This document shows, one piece after another, positions 1-8,839 of a DNA stretch of 64,000 bases. How positions within the stretch are numbered: position 1 is the first letter of the stretch; each line of letters opens with the position of its first letter. This DNA comes from Gammaproteobacteria bacterium (GTDB lineage Bacteria; Pseudomonadota; Gammaproteobacteria; Eutrophobiales; Eutrophobiaceae). The position numbers and the translations under genes were made by a program. The stretch covers positions 1 to 64,000 of the forward strand of contig JACPSH010000025.1 in the NCBI GenBank assembly GCA_016193395.1, read 5' to 3'. A model generated the notes under the pieces. It was given only the letters and a program-made list of their open reading frames with translations, did no database searches and was not told where the DNA came from.

Positions 1-450
1 ATCAGCAAGACTCCCGGGCGGACCCAACAGATCAATTTCTTCGGGTTGGCGGACAACCATCGGCTCGTGGACCTTCCCGGATACGGTTACGCGAGCGTGC
101 CGGAAGCGAAGCGGAAGCTTTGGGGGAAAACCGTCTCCGGCTACATGAAGTCGCGCGAATCACTGCGCGGTGTAGTCATCGTCATGGATGCGCGACATCC
201 CATGACCGAACTGGATCTGCAGATGCTCGAGTGGAGCGCGGCGACAGGGAAACCCGTCCACGTCCTGCTGAACAAGTCGGACAAGCTCTCGACGAAGGCA
301 GCGCGGCTGGCTCTGCGGCAGGCCGGTCGGGAGCCGGCGCTGGCCGGCGCCGGCGTACAGCTCTTTTCGGCTGCCGACGGCCGGGGCGTTCGCGAACTGC
401 GCGCGGTCCTCGATCAGTGGCTCTCCGGGAAGCATCCATCCGGAAAGTAG
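1..450 (+). CDS. engB: Ribosome biogenesis GTPase EngB/YsxC (5' end outside window)
   Basis: C-terminal part of the small TrmE-Era-EngA-EngB-Septin GTPase needed for assembly of the large ribosomal subunit. The reading frame is open from base 1, so the P-loop and start lie upstream. Visible are the switch I motif SKTPGRTQ, the G3 motif DLPGYGYA and the G4 motif NKSDKL, followed by a G5-like FSAADGRG and a stop at 450. These are the diagnostic EngB motifs. The gene faces the nuclease gene at 1057 across about 600 bases without genes. Confidence 0.95.
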   Translation: MSKTPGRTQQINFFGLADNHRLVDLPGYGYASVPEAKRKLWGKTVSGYMKSRESLRGVVIVMDARHPMTELDLQMLEWSAATGKPVHVLLNKSDKLSTKAARLALRQAGREPALAGAGVQLFSAADGRGVRELRAVLDQWLSGKHPSGK

Positions 451-486
451 CCGTCAGGCCGGGGAAATGCCTGGGGAAAAAAGAAT

Positions 487-582
487 GGCCCCGGTTTACA
501 AGGGGAGGGAGGGCTACCGGGGCCTAATTCACCCGGTAGGGGTAACCGGGCTATCGATTCCGCTCAATCATGGAGCGGGAAT
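487..582 (+). ncRNA. Candidate structured RNA: three consecutive hairpins after engB
   Basis: Three stem-loops follow in under 100 bases. Stem 1 pairs GGCCCCGGT (487-495) with ACCGGGGCC (516-524) around a purine-rich loop holding AGGGGAGGGAGGG. Stem 2 pairs CCCGGT with ACCGGG (532-550). Stem 3 pairs ATTCCGCTC with GAGCGGGAAT (557-582, one bulge). No T-run follows, so this is not a simple terminator. It could be an sRNA, the 3' end of the engB transcript or a leader whose gene has been lost. The pairing is visible in the sequence; expression is inference. Confidence 0.4.
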
Positions 583-648
583 TCATTGTTGTATCTGACC
601 CACAAAGGCTCCAAATGTTCCCTTGACCGCGGTTTCCCGGCGCTGTGC

Positions 649-863
649 TTATGCACAATTCCTCGGGGCTTGGGGCGGACCAAAACACATGCGGTACCGG
701 AGATCGGCTACAAGCCGCAGACACACATGTAACCTATTGAAATAGCTGAAAGTTATTCGACTGCTTAAAATTTAACAGATTTGTCATCATTCCCGGCGCC
801 ATGCAGACCTCAGCCCCATTTCCCTATGTCATCCACAAAGTTATCCACGATAAATGTGGATAA
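649..863. promoter_or_regulatory. Cluster of four DnaA-box-like sites with AT-rich patch
   Basis: Within the gene-free stretch 451-1056 there are TTATGCACA at 649-657, TCATCCACA at 829-837, TTATCCACG at 841-849 and, on the minus strand, TTATCCACA at 855-863. Two match the TTATNCACA consensus exactly and two differ by one base. An AT-rich stretch lies at about 735-790. This resembles a replication origin or a DnaA-titration site. The flanking genes converge on it, which is not typical of an origin. Nothing else is recognisable between 864 and 1056. Confidence 0.45.
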
Positions 864-1056
864 AGAACGATCCTGAATTTTCGCAATAACTTACGTCCGG
901 GTATTTGCAACTACCCTCATGTGGCGAGGACAGGACGGATGCGAAATGGGGCGCCGATCGCCGTGCCAAGGCTGGCCCGTGGCGAGCCCGCCCCTCTCCG
1001 GCATCAGCAGGAGATCCTTGCCGCCGGTGACCGCGTGGGTGGCCCATCCGTGGATA

Positions 1057-1920
1057 TCAACGGATGCGCGGCGGCGCCCGCAGCACCGTCAGGTCCAGTG
1101 GATGGCGGATGCGCATGCGCAACTGCCCGCGCGTCCGGTAGATGCGGCCCCGTGCCTGCACGGGACGCCCGACCTCGCCGGCAAGATCCCGGCCCTCGAA
1201 ATTTCGTTGATCCCCGCGCTCGATGCGCAGCGCGAAACGGGGGCCCATCTCCAACCACAAGGATGAGCGGCTTTCGCCGATGCGCGTCAGCCTGCCGTAA
1301 ACCACCCGGTAACCCCTTGCATCCCGTTCGAGGTTCTCTACCGCGACGGGCTGGTAGCGCGGGAGAGCCCAGAGACCGCGGCGGGCCTCCTGCGCGCGGA
1401 TGGTCGCCGCGTGGTAGCAATGCACCAGGCGCAGGTTGGGTGGGACGATCAGCGGCGTGGCCAGGCCCTCCTCCAGAAGACGCGACTGCACGAGGGTGCC
1501 GTCGTCGAGCAACAGGTGCGCAAGCACCCGTCCATAGCGATCGCGCGCCTCGGCATCCGGCACCAGCCGCACCGTTTGTTCCGGTCCGAGCAGCGAGCTC
1601 ATGAAGGCGCGCGCCTCAAGCGCGCCGGGCTCGGACGGCGCGCCGCCGTGCCCCAACTCGGGCGTATCGATCCCGATGAGACGCACGTGCGTGGAATCGA
1701 CAAGGATCACGGTGTCACCGTCAATGACCGCAACGATCCGCGCCGGAGAGCCGGGCTCCGTGATCGCGCACTCGGGGCCGGCCCAGGCAAAGCGGCCGAC
1801 ATGAAGGATGAGGAGCGTGAAGATCCCGGCCAGGACAGGACGGGATCGGAGGAAACCTGCCCCTCCCGGCGGAGGGACGAGGCTATTGCATTCCGTATTT
1901 GCGGCGGAAGCGATCGACAC
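1057..1920 (-). CDS. Thermonuclease (SNase/TNase)-like exported protein
   Basis: Staphylococcal-nuclease-fold protein. A hydrophobic N-terminal segment ([18 protein letters not shown]) precedes the nuclease core, with [26 protein letters not shown] and [13 protein letters not shown] matching the usual nuclease motifs. The last 90 or so residues form a second small domain of unknown function. The start is uncertain: the longest ORF begins at 1986 but would overlap rpmE by about 100 bases, so I chose the GTG at 1920, which overlaps the end of rpmE by 38. Probable periplasmic or secreted nuclease; the substrate is inferred from the family only. Confidence 0.8.
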   Translation of the reverse strand: MSIASAANTECNSLVPPPGGAGFLRSRPVLAGIFTLLILHVGRFAWAGPECAITEPGSPARIVAVIDGDTVILVDSTHVRLIGIDTPELGHGGAPSEPGALEARAFMSSLLGPEQTVRLVPDAEARDRYGRVLAHLLLDDGTLVQSRLLEEGLATPLIVPPNLRLVHCYHAATIRAQEARRGLWALPRYQPVAVENLERDARGYRVVYGRLTRIGESRSSLWLEMGPRFALRIERGDQRNFEGRDLAGEVGRPVQARGRIYRTRGQLRMRIRHPLDLTVLRAPPRIR

Positions 1921-2086
1921 GTCCCGCCGTGTCCACGATCTTCTGCTTGCCCGTGTAGAAGGGATGGCACTGGGCGCACACTTCAATGTGCAGTTCCTTG
2001 CTGTGCGTGGAGCGGGTCTTGAACGTATTCCCGCAACTGCAGGTCACGCTGATCTCGGCGTACTCGGGATGGATGTCTTGCTTCAT
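1883..2086 (-). CDS. rpmE: 50S ribosomal protein L31 (zinc-binding type)
   Basis: A 67-residue protein of the usual bL31 length starting MKQDIHPEY. It carries the zinc-ligand cysteines in CSCGN and [10 protein letters not shown], so this is the zinc-containing C+ form rather than the zinc-independent paralogue. It sits on the outside of the 50S subunit bridging to 30S. The track shows it only as the end of a longer frame. The start is the ATG at 2086. It lies just upstream of the nuclease gene and downstream of xthA on the same strand. Confidence 0.95.
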   Translation of the reverse strand: MKQDIHPEYAEISVTCSCGNTFKTRSTHSKELHIEVCAQCHPFYTGKQKIVDTAGRVDRFRRKYGMQ

Positions 2087-2193
2087 GGCTTGAATCCCAG
2101 CGGGGAGACGCGTCCCTGAGAGGCGCGGATCCGGTGCATAAAGGCGCTGGAGTGTATGGCAATCTCTCCGGACTTGCAAACCCGGTCCGTTCT

Positions 2194-2964
2194 TCAAATG
2201 TCGAATTCGGCAATCACCGGCGCATGGTCCGAAGGCCGTTCCCAAGCGCGTGGCAACCGGTCGATGCGGCAGGCGCGGCAGCGCGGAGCGAGTTCCGGAC
2301 CCGCCAGGATATGATCGATGCGCAGGCCGAGGTTGCGCCGGAAACCCGCGGCCCTGTAATCCCACCACGTGAAGCTCTCCTCCGGCTGGGGAAACAGCCT
2401 GAAGCAGTCCTTGAGTCCGTTCGCGATCAGCTTGCGGAACTCCGCGCGTTCCAGCTCGCTGAACAGTACCTGGCCTTTCCACAGTTCCGGGTCATGCACG
2501 TCGGCCTCCTCGGGCGCGATGTTCAGGTCCCCGAGGATGATTAATTTCGCGTCGGTCCTGAGCAGATCGCGCACATATTGCTGTAAGTGGTTCAGCCACT
2601 CGAGTTTGTACGCGTACTTGTCGGAGCCCACCTCGGAACCGTTCGGGACATAAAGATTGAGAACCGGGATCCCCGCGATGCCGGCTTTCAGGATGCGCCG
2701 TTGCTCGTCGGGATACGACGGAATCGCCCGCACGATGTCGCAGGCGGGCGCGCGGCTGATGAGGGCAACGCCGTTGTAGGTCTTCTGTCCAGACACCGCC
2801 GCGCTGTAGCCCAAGTCGGAGAAGGGCGCATGGGGGAAGTCCGCATCAATGAGCTTGGTTTCCTGCATGGCCAGCACATCGGGGCGCTCAGCTTCCAGCC
2901 ACTCGAGTACCTGCGGCAGCCGAACGCGAAGGGAATTGACGTTCCAGGTGGCGATCTTGAACAT
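2194..2964 (-). CDS. xthA: Exodeoxyribonuclease III
   Basis: A 256-residue enzyme of the Mg-dependent endonuclease/exonuclease/phosphatase superfamily, acting as AP endonuclease and 3'-5' exonuclease in base-excision repair. Motifs: TWNVNSLR at the N-terminus, the metal-binding Glu35 in [13 protein letters not shown] in the middle and SDHAPV at the C-terminus, all typical of ExoIII. Length is normal. It lies between rpmE and the SH3 protein, all on the minus strand, separated from the latter by 37 bases that include a GC-rich inverted repeat. Confidence 0.95.
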   Translation of the reverse strand: MFKIATWNVNSLRVRLPQVLEWLEAERPDVLAMQETKLIDADFPHAPFSDLGYSAAVSGQKTYNGVALISRAPACDIVRAIPSYPDEQRRILKAGIAGIPVLNLYVPNGSEVGSDKYAYKLEWLNHLQQYVRDLLRTDAKLIILGDLNIAPEEADVHDPELWKGQVLFSELERAEFRKLIANGLKDCFRLFPQPEESFTWWDYRAAGFRRNLGLRIDHILAGPELAPRCRACRIDRLPRAWERPSDHAPVIAEFDI

Positions 2965-3001
2965 CGGTGCGCTGGCCGGCCCGACGGCGGCCGGGGCGTT
3001 T

Positions 3002-3772
3002 TCAGACGCGGAATCCGCCGTGCCGGCGCCGGTTGAGGTAGTCCATCAGGTAGATGCCGCCGAGCCATCCCGCGATGAGGGCCACCGCCAGACCCGTGGC
3101 GAGATTGCCCCATGGCAGCGTGACTCCCGCGGCCGCCGGCGCGCCCGGATCCGCGGCGGCTCCCACCGCGCCGTCTCCGGCGCCGTCTGCGAGCATCACC
3201 TCGAGTCTCTTCTTTTCCGACTCAAGTTCCTGAATGCGCCCGTACAGTGAGGCATTGTCATTGTTCACGCCCAGCCGCTTCTTCAATTCCGCAAGCTGCG
3301 CCTCCAGCTCGCCTGAATTCAAGCGTTCCCGCTTCAGCTGCTGTTCGAGGTCCTCATATTGTTTTCGCAAGGTTTCGTAGCGCTGCGATTCCATCACTGG
3401 CGCGGGACGGCCCGCGGACAAGGTGGCAATCTGCTGTTGCGCCTCGGCGAGCCGGCGCTCGAGGACGTCGCCATGCTCGAGCGCTTCCTTCAGCTGCCCG
3501 GAGGGCGTGGGCGTATCCGTGCTCAGATAGCTGCTGTCAATCCATCCGGACGCGCCATCGGGATCGCGCACGAACGACAACGAGTCCTCGCGCTTGATGA
3601 TCTCGAGCACCGTGCCGGTGGACACCAGCTTGGTGATGGGGCTGTCGAGGGATTTCTCTTCATGCAGTCCCGTCCTGATCTGGGCGGTGACGTAGGCGGT
3701 TTCCGCGGCCGACGGACTGATCGCCCCAAGCGCCAGCGCCGGCACGAGCAGCACCATGGCAAGGCGCTTCAT
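3002..3772 (-). CDS. SH3-domain protein of the TIGR04211/YgiM type
   Basis: A 256-residue envelope protein. There is an N-terminal signal peptide (MKRLAMVLLVPALALGAISPSAA), then a bacterial SH3 domain at about residues 25-85 (YVTAQIRTGLHEE ... GWIDSSYL), a long coiled coil at about 95-180, and a C-terminal membrane helix near 215-240 followed by NRRRHGGFRV. This is the order seen in YgiM/TIGR04211 proteins, whose molecular role is not established. Its ATG overlaps the stop of prlC by four bases (ATGA), so the two are translationally coupled. Confidence 0.85.
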   Translation of the reverse strand: MKRLAMVLLVPALALGAISPSAAETAYVTAQIRTGLHEEKSLDSPITKLVSTGTVLEIIKREDSLSFVRDPDGASGWIDSSYLSTDTPTPSGQLKEALEHGDVLERRLAEAQQQIATLSAGRPAPVMESQRYETLRKQYEDLEQQLKRERLNSGELEAQLAELKKRLGVNNDNASLYGRIQELESEKKRLEVMLADGAGDGAVGAAADPGAPAAAGVTLPWGNLATGLAVALIAGWLGGIYLMDYLNRRRHGGFRV

Positions 3773-5841
3773 GAATGAACTCCCGAATTAGGCCGGCTGA
3801 TCCCCGAGTGACGCAGGAGCGGTTCAATGCTGGGTGGCCGTCCCCGGAACTCGATAAACAAATCCATGGGATCGCGCGACCCCCCCTGTTCCAATATGGA
3901 CCGCATAAATTGCCTGCCGGTGTTTTCGTCCAAGATACCGTTTTCCTCAAACTTGGAAAAGGCATCCGCGGACAGCACTTCGGCCCATTTGTAGCCGTAA
4001 TACCCGGCTGCATATCCCCCGGCGAAGATATGTCCGAAACTGTGGGGGAAGCGGTTGAACGCGGGCGGGAACACAACGGCGACTTCCCCGCGCACTTCGT
4101 CGAGCAGCGCCTGCAGGTCGGCAAGGTCGGCGCCGCGTTGCTCGTCGTGCAGACGGAAATCGAACAACGCAAATTCGATCTGCCGCACCATCTGCATCCC
4201 GGATTGAAAATGCCGCGCGCCGCGCATCTTCTCCAGCAACGGCTGCGGCAGGGGTGCGCGGGTCTGATAGTGGCGCGCAATCAGATCCAGCGATTCGCGC
4301 TCCCAGCACCAGTTCTCCATGAACTGGCTCGGCAGTTCCACGGCGTCCCATGGGACGCCGTTGATCCCGGCGACGGGCGGGTGGTCCACGCGCGTGAGCA
4401 TGTGGTGCAGGCCGTGGCCGAATTCGTGAAACAGCGTGACGACTTCATCATGGGCGAGCAATGCGGGTTCATCGCCAACCGGCGGGGTGAAATTGCAGGT
4501 GAGGTAGGCGACGGGTCGCTGCAAGCCGCCGGCATCGCGACGGCGCGAACGGCATTCGTCCATCCAGGCGCCTCCGCGTTTGTGGCGGCGCGCGTATAAA
4601 TCCAGATAGAAGCAGGCGCGCGGTTCCTCTTCCTTGCCTGCCAATTCATAGAAGTGCACGTCCGGATGCCAGACCTCTACGCCGGTCCGTTCGCGGATGT
4701 GGATGCCGTAAAGACGCCGCGCGATATCGAACAATCCCTTGAGGACTTGTTCGATCGGGAAATAGGGCCGTAACTCCTCCTGTGAAAAACCATGTCGCTG
4801 CTCGCGCAACCGCTCGGCGCAGAAAGCGATATCCCAGGCGTTCATGCTAGCGAGGTCGCAACGCTCTCTCCCGAACCGTTCCAGTTCGTTCAATTCCGCC
4901 GCGGCCACCGGTTTCGAGCGGCCGGCGAGATCGCGCAGGAATTGCAGGACCTCGACGGGTTGGCGCGCCATCTTGCGCGCCAGGGACAGGGAAGCGTAGC
5001 TCCGGAATCCCAGCAATTGCGCCTGTTCGCGGCGCAGGGCGAGGATTTGCAGCATCAGGCCGCCGTTGTCCCAGCGCCCCGCGTTCGGACCCTGATCGGA
5101 AGCCCGCGTGACATAGGCTTCGTACATCTCGCGGCGCAGCTCTCCGGATTCGGCGTATTCGAGCACCGGCAGGTAGGAGGGATACTCGAGAGTCAGGACC
5201 CAACCCGTGAGGCCGCGCTGGCGCGCGTTTTCCTTCGCGAGCGCGCGTGCAGTCGGAGGCAGCCCGCGTAATTCGTATGGATCGGTAACGTGCTTGATCC
5301 ATCCCTGTGTCGCGTCCAGCACGTTCTCTTCGAAACGCGTCTGCAATTCGGACAATTGCTGCCGGATGGATTTGAATCGTTCGCGCGGCCCGGCCGCAAG
5401 TTCGATCCCGGACAGCCTGAAGTCGCGCAGCGCATTGTCGATGGTTTTCCGCTGGGCGGGCGTGAACGACGCATACTCCGGTCCGTCGGCAATGCCGCGA
5501 TAGGCGCGGTACAGGTCTTCATTCTGGCCGAGCTCGGTCGCGTAATCCGTCAATTTCGGGATGGCCGCCCAGTAGGCCGCGCGAAGCGCTTCGTTGTCTG
5601 CGACCGCGTGCAGATGATTGACGGGCGACCAGGCGCGGCTGAGGCGATCCTCATTGCGCTCGATCGGCTCGATCAGGTTGTTCCATGTGAACGGCGGTCC
5701 GGATGCAAGTCGTTCGGTGAGGGCAGCGCGGTTCTTCGCAAAGAGGATGTCCATCGCCGGTTCCACGTGTTCGGCGCGGATGCTGCCGAATGCAGGCAGC
5801 TTATCGAGGCACAGGAGCGGATTGATTTCGCGTCGGGGCAT
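3769..5841 (-). CDS. prlC: Oligopeptidase A (M3 family metallopeptidase)
   Basis: A 690-residue cytosolic zinc peptidase that degrades oligopeptides, including cleaved signal peptides. The active-site helix is LFHEFGHGLHHML, giving HExxH with a downstream glutamate in the VELPSQFMENW region, the classical M3 arrangement. The N-terminus reads MPRREINPLL and length is normal for PrlC. The gene is followed by the overlapping SH3 protein and is divergent from bfr, with about 157 bases between them in which I see no clear regulatory element. Confidence 0.95.
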   Translation of the reverse strand: MPRREINPLLCLDKLPAFGSIRAEHVEPAMDILFAKNRAALTERLASGPPFTWNNLIEPIERNEDRLSRAWSPVNHLHAVADNEALRAAYWAAIPKLTDYATELGQNEDLYRAYRGIADGPEYASFTPAQRKTIDNALRDFRLSGIELAAGPRERFKSIRQQLSELQTRFEENVLDATQGWIKHVTDPYELRGLPPTARALAKENARQRGLTGWVLTLEYPSYLPVLEYAESGELRREMYEAYVTRASDQGPNAGRWDNGGLMLQILALRREQAQLLGFRSYASLSLARKMARQPVEVLQFLRDLAGRSKPVAAAELNELERFGRERCDLASMNAWDIAFCAERLREQRHGFSQEELRPYFPIEQVLKGLFDIARRLYGIHIRERTGVEVWHPDVHFYELAGKEEEPRACFYLDLYARRHKRGGAWMDECRSRRRDAGGLQRPVAYLTCNFTPPVGDEPALLAHDEVVTLFHEFGHGLHHMLTRVDHPPVAGINGVPWDAVELPSQFMENWCWERESLDLIARHYQTRAPLPQPLLEKMRGARHFQSGMQMVRQIEFALFDFRLHDEQRGADLADLQALLDEVRGEVAVVFPPAFNRFPHSFGHIFAGGYAAGYYGYKWAEVLSADAFSKFEENGILDENTGRQFMRSILEQGGSRDPMDLFIEFRGRPPSIEPLLRHSGISRPNSGVHS

Positions 5842-5998
5842 CAGCGATCAGGGGGCGGTGAAAACTGGTCATGCTACGATCATCGCCTCCGGAGCACCAC
5901 AGGATCCTCCGCGGTTCCCGCGCCGCCAGGCGATTCGTCTTGGACGCACCAGGCGTCTCCATTAAGCTCCAGGTCAGATCCACAACGGTGGGGGGCGC

Positions 5999-6463
5999 AT
6001 GCAAGGCGATAAAAAAGTCGTTGCCTATCTCAACAAGGTCTTGCGCAATGAACTGACGGCGATCAACCAGTACTTTCTCCACGCCCGTATGTTTGAAAAC
6101 TGGGGCCTGAAGGCGCTCAACGAATACGAGTACAAGGAGTCCGTGGATGAAATGAAGCATGCCGACGCGCTGATCCGGCGCATCCTGTTCCTCGAGGGGT
6201 TGCCGAACCTGCAGGACATCGGCCGGTTGATGATCGGAGAGGGCCCGAAGGAGGTACTGGGCCTGGATCTGAAACTGGAGCGCCAGGCATTGCCGCTGCT
6301 GCGGGAAGCCATCGATCACTGCGAATCCGTGCAGGACTTTGTTTCCAGGGAACTGCTGGAGGACATCCTGGAAGGGGAGGAGGAACACATCGACTGGCTG
6401 GAAACGCAGTTGGGCCTGATTGAGAAGGTCGGCTTGGAGAACTACCTCCAGTCCAGGATGTAA
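5999..6463 (+). CDS. bfr: Bacterioferritin
   Basis: A 154-residue haem-containing ferritin subunit that forms a 24-mer storing ferric iron. All ferroxidase ligands are present (Glu18, Glu51, His54, Glu94, Glu127, His130), and Met52, the axial haem ligand, is in DEMKHAD. It is therefore a full bacterioferritin, not a haem-free homologue. The start ATG follows a purine-rich GTGGGGGG sequence. The gene encoding its reductant Bfd follows 115 bases downstream with its own Fur-like box, so the two can be expressed in opposite response to iron. Confidence 0.96.
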   Translation: MQGDKKVVAYLNKVLRNELTAINQYFLHARMFENWGLKALNEYEYKESVDEMKHADALIRRILFLEGLPNLQDIGRLMIGEGPKEVLGLDLKLERQALPLLREAIDHCESVQDFVSRELLEDILEGEEEHIDWLETQLGLIEKVGLENYLQSRM

Positions 6464-6517
6464 CCGCTTGATAGCAGACGGGCAGGCCACGACGGTCTGG
6501 CCGGTGGCAGACCTGTT

Positions 6518-6536
6518 GATAATGCTTCTCATTTGT
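6518..6536 (+). promoter_or_regulatory. Fur box upstream of bfd
   Basis: The 19-mer GATAATGCTTCTCATTTGT matches 13 of 19 positions of the classical Fur consensus GATAATGATAATCATTATC. It lies about 40 bases before the bfd start and after the bfr stop. Fur repression of bfd is well known in other Gammaproteobacteria; binding here is inferred. Confidence 0.65.
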
Positions 6537-6578
6537 GTAAAGATTGTCATCAAGTCTGTTTTGGGCAGGTGGCTTCCC

Positions 6579-6809
6579 ATGTATATCTGCATGTGCCAGG
6601 CAGTGACCGAGGACGAACTGTACGCGGCCATTAAGGACGGCGCGGTCACGTTAAAGCAGCTGCGGAAGTGCCTGCAGGTTGCAAATTGTTGCGGCGGCTG
6701 CACCGAACGCGTCAAGGCCTGCGTCCGTGGCGCGCTGAAGCGGCAGGCAGAAAATGAGGCCGTTCTCATGGCACTGCTTCCGGAGCAGGCACAAGCTGCC
6801 CCCGTCTGA
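6579..6809 (+). CDS. bfd: Bacterioferritin-associated ferredoxin
   Basis: A 76-residue [2Fe-2S] protein that reduces the iron core of bacterioferritin to release iron. The four cluster cysteines are in ICMC near the N-terminus and NCCGGC near residue 40, the BFD-like pattern. I placed the start at ATG 6579, because the longer frame in the track begins inside bfr. A Fur box precedes it and an inverted repeat follows the stop. Pairing with bfr is the standard arrangement. Confidence 0.93.
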   Translation: MYICMCQAVTEDELYAAIKDGAVTLKQLRKCLQVANCCGGCTERVKACVRGALKRQAENEAVLMALLPEQAQAAPV

Positions 6810-6810
6810 A

Positions 6811-6829
6811 CCGGAACCGCTGGTTCCGG
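6811..6829 (+). terminator. Hairpin after bfd
   Basis: CCGGAACC, a three-base loop, then GGTTCCGG form a perfect 8-bp stem immediately after the bfd stop. No T-run follows, so termination strength is uncertain. Confidence 0.5.
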
Positions 6830-6942
6830 ATTCTATCCCCCATCTGGTCGGCGTCGCGCGCGGGCTGCGTGAAGTCGCCGTTTTCGGATCTGCTTTCTAC
6901 CCGCTGTCATGAAGCCATTGATGTGGCTCAGCTCCTGTACTT

Positions 6943-6980
6943 TTGGCTGGACTTGTGTATATAAATGATAATTATTATCA
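6943..6980 (+). promoter_or_regulatory. Porin promoter with near-perfect Fur box
   Basis: TGATAATTATTATCA at 6966-6980 is a perfect 15-base palindrome of the Fur 7-1-7 type. It overlaps a plausible -10 (GATAAT, 6967-6972), 18 bases from a weaker -35 (TTGGCT, 6943-6948). A Shine-Dalgarno AAAGGAGAA follows shortly before the ATG at 7014. The arrangement predicts tight iron repression of the downstream operon. Confidence 0.8.
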
Positions 6981-7013
6981 TTCGCATTAAAGAAAGCCAA
7001 AGGAGAACCAGAA

Positions 7014-8229
7014 ATGCAAAATCGAATTATTAGTAAAGGGTCAGTCACAGCGGCAATATTTCTCGCTGCAATGGGTCTGTTTGGGAACGCATCGGCCGCG
7101 CAAACGCCTTCGCTGGATGAAATGTGGCGGATGGTTCAGCGAGGAGGTCGCCACACAACGCGAAAAATCGGTGCCCGGTCAGCGCACCTCGATCGGCGGC
7201 TACGGCGAACTGCACTACAACAATCTGAACGACGATGAGGATGCCATCGGCGGCGACGATTCCCTGTCGCGTGCCGATTTCCACCGCTTCATCATCTATC
7301 TCGCGCACGAATTCAACGACAGGATGCGGTTCTTCTCCGAACTCGAAGTAGAACACTCGCTCGTCGCGGGCGACGGTTCCAGCGCCGGAGAAGTGGAACT
7401 GGAGCAGGCCTGGATCGAAATGGACGTCGGGCAGCGGCACCACGCGCGCGCGGGCCTGGATATCCTGCCGATCGGGATCCTGAATGTCACACATGAGCCG
7501 AACACTTTCTACGGCGTGGAACGCAACCGGGTGGAGAGCGAGATCATCCCGTCGACATGGTGGGAAGCAGGCGTCAGCGCATACGGTGAACTCGCTCCAG
7601 GCTGGAATTACGATCTGGTCGCGCATTCCGGGCTTACCGTCGAAACGGACGGCGATGCGCCATTCCGGCCCCGCGAGGGCCGTCTCAAGGTGTCCCAGGC
7701 TGACGATCAGGACATCGCCTTTACCGGGCGGTTGTGGTACACGGGCCTGCCCGGTCTCGAAGTCGGTGTCTCCGGCCAGTACCAGGCGGATATGACGGGC
7801 ACGGCGGATGATGTGGATATCGATGCCACACTGTTCGAAGGCCATGTCGACTGGAAGCATGCCAGCGGTTTTGGATTGCGGGCGATTTACGCACGCTGGG
7901 AAATCGGCTCCGACAATGGAATCGATCCGGGGACCGTGAACGCAGATACGCTGGAAGGATGGTACGTGGAACCGGCATATCGGTTCCGGCTGCCGGCCCG
8001 ATTCTGGGGCGAGGCCGGAATATTTGCCCGCTACAGCCAATGGGATGAACGCAACCGTCTGGCGGTACCCGCGAACCGTTATGTAGAATTCGAGCAGGCC
8101 GTCATTGGATTCAACTGGTGGCCGCATCCCAACCTGGTGTTCAAATTCGACGCGCAATGGGAGGATGCGGACGCCGAAGTCGATCAACTGCTCGACGGCT
8201 TCAACCTGGGAGTGGGGTATCAGTTCTAG
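7014..8229 (+). CDS. Outer-membrane porin (phosphate-selective porin O/P-like), frameshifted
   Basis: A signal peptide (FLAAMGLFGNASA) and the mature start AQTPSLDEMWRMVQ are in one frame (ORF 7014-7238). The barrel, from EEVATQREKSVPGQ onward, is in the +1 frame (ORF 7081-8229). The frames meet near base 7140, where removing one base would join MVQ directly to EEVATQ. The remaining 360 or so codons are intact, with repeated aromatic beta strands and a C-terminal ...LGVGYQF ending in Phe, as in porins. Thus a recent frameshift or an assembly error is likely. It heads an operon behind a perfect Fur box, so it probably serves uptake under iron limitation. The substrate is unknown. Confidence 0.75.
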
Positions 8230-8305
8230 CCGCAAAGCCTTCACGCGAAGCCGTGAAACTGCCGGAGGCAGCATCATCGCGCCGTGCCCGCCATGCGGGA
8301 CGCAG

Positions 8306-8839
8306 ATGAAGCCCGGCTTTCGCCGCCTGTTGTGCGGTTGTCTGCTGCTCGTCCTCGTGGCGCCGGCCCGCGCGCAGGGGATTTACCAGACCCCTGAGGC
8401 GTTCCTCGACGAGGTATTCGGCGGCGCCCCGCCTGCGCCGCGCAAGATGTGGATCAAGGCGGAACTGGCCGACTCGGTACGAGCCGTGCTTGGCCACGAT
8501 CTCGGCGTGTTGCGGCTCAGCTATTGGGGCCAGTCGGGGCGTACGGTGTGGATCTTGGAGGAGATCGGCAAGGAGCAGCCGATCACGGCAGGTATCGTGG
8601 TGAACAACGGCGCGATTGAGAGTGTGCGCGTACTCGTGTTCCGCGAATCGCGCGGTTGGGAGGTGCGCCATCCCTTTTTCACGGATCAATTCAAGGGGGC
8701 GAGGCTCGTGGACGGGGATCGGCTCGACCGCGGCATCGACGGGATCTCGGGCGCCACGCTGTCGGTCGGGGCGCTGACCCGGCTCGCGCGGCTCGCGCTG
8801 CTGCTCCATGCATATAGCACGGGCGCGTTGCCCGGATGA
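8306..8839 (+). CDS. Exported FMN-binding domain protein
   Basis: A 177-residue protein with an N-terminal signal peptide (RLLCGCLLLVLVAPARA), so periplasmic. The C-terminal part contains DGISGATLSVGALTR, which matches the S(T)GAT flavinylation motif of RnfG/NqrC-type FMN_bind domains, where ApbE attaches FMN to the threonine. I chose ATG 8306 because it gives the signal peptide; the track frame begins inside the porin. Its stop overlaps the next start (ATGA), coupling it to the PepSY membrane protein. The pair looks like an extracytosolic flavin electron-transfer module, possibly a ferric reductase; this is inference. Confidence 0.8.
   Translation: MKPGFRRLLCGCLLLVLVAPARAQGIYQTPEAFLDEVFGGAPPAPRKMWIKAELADSVRAVLGHDLGVLRLSYWGQSGRTVWILEEIGKEQPITAGIVVNNGAIESVRVLVFRESRGWEVRHPFFTDQFKGARLVDGDRLDRGIDGISGATLSVGALTRLARLALLLHAYSTGALPG

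Noticed and set aside
487-524. Simple terminator of engB
   Set aside because: Two more stems follow and no T-run is present, so I kept it as a structured-RNA candidate.
120-527. 135-aa ORF overlapping engB
   Set aside because: Arg/Gly-rich frame over the engB coding region with no motif.
1921-1986. ATG 1986 as start of the nuclease
   Set aside because: It would overlap rpmE by about 100 bases and adds residues without homology.
2587-3036. 149-aa plus-strand ORF and others over xthA
   Set aside because: Shadow of xthA and the SH3 gene, with no recognisable domain.
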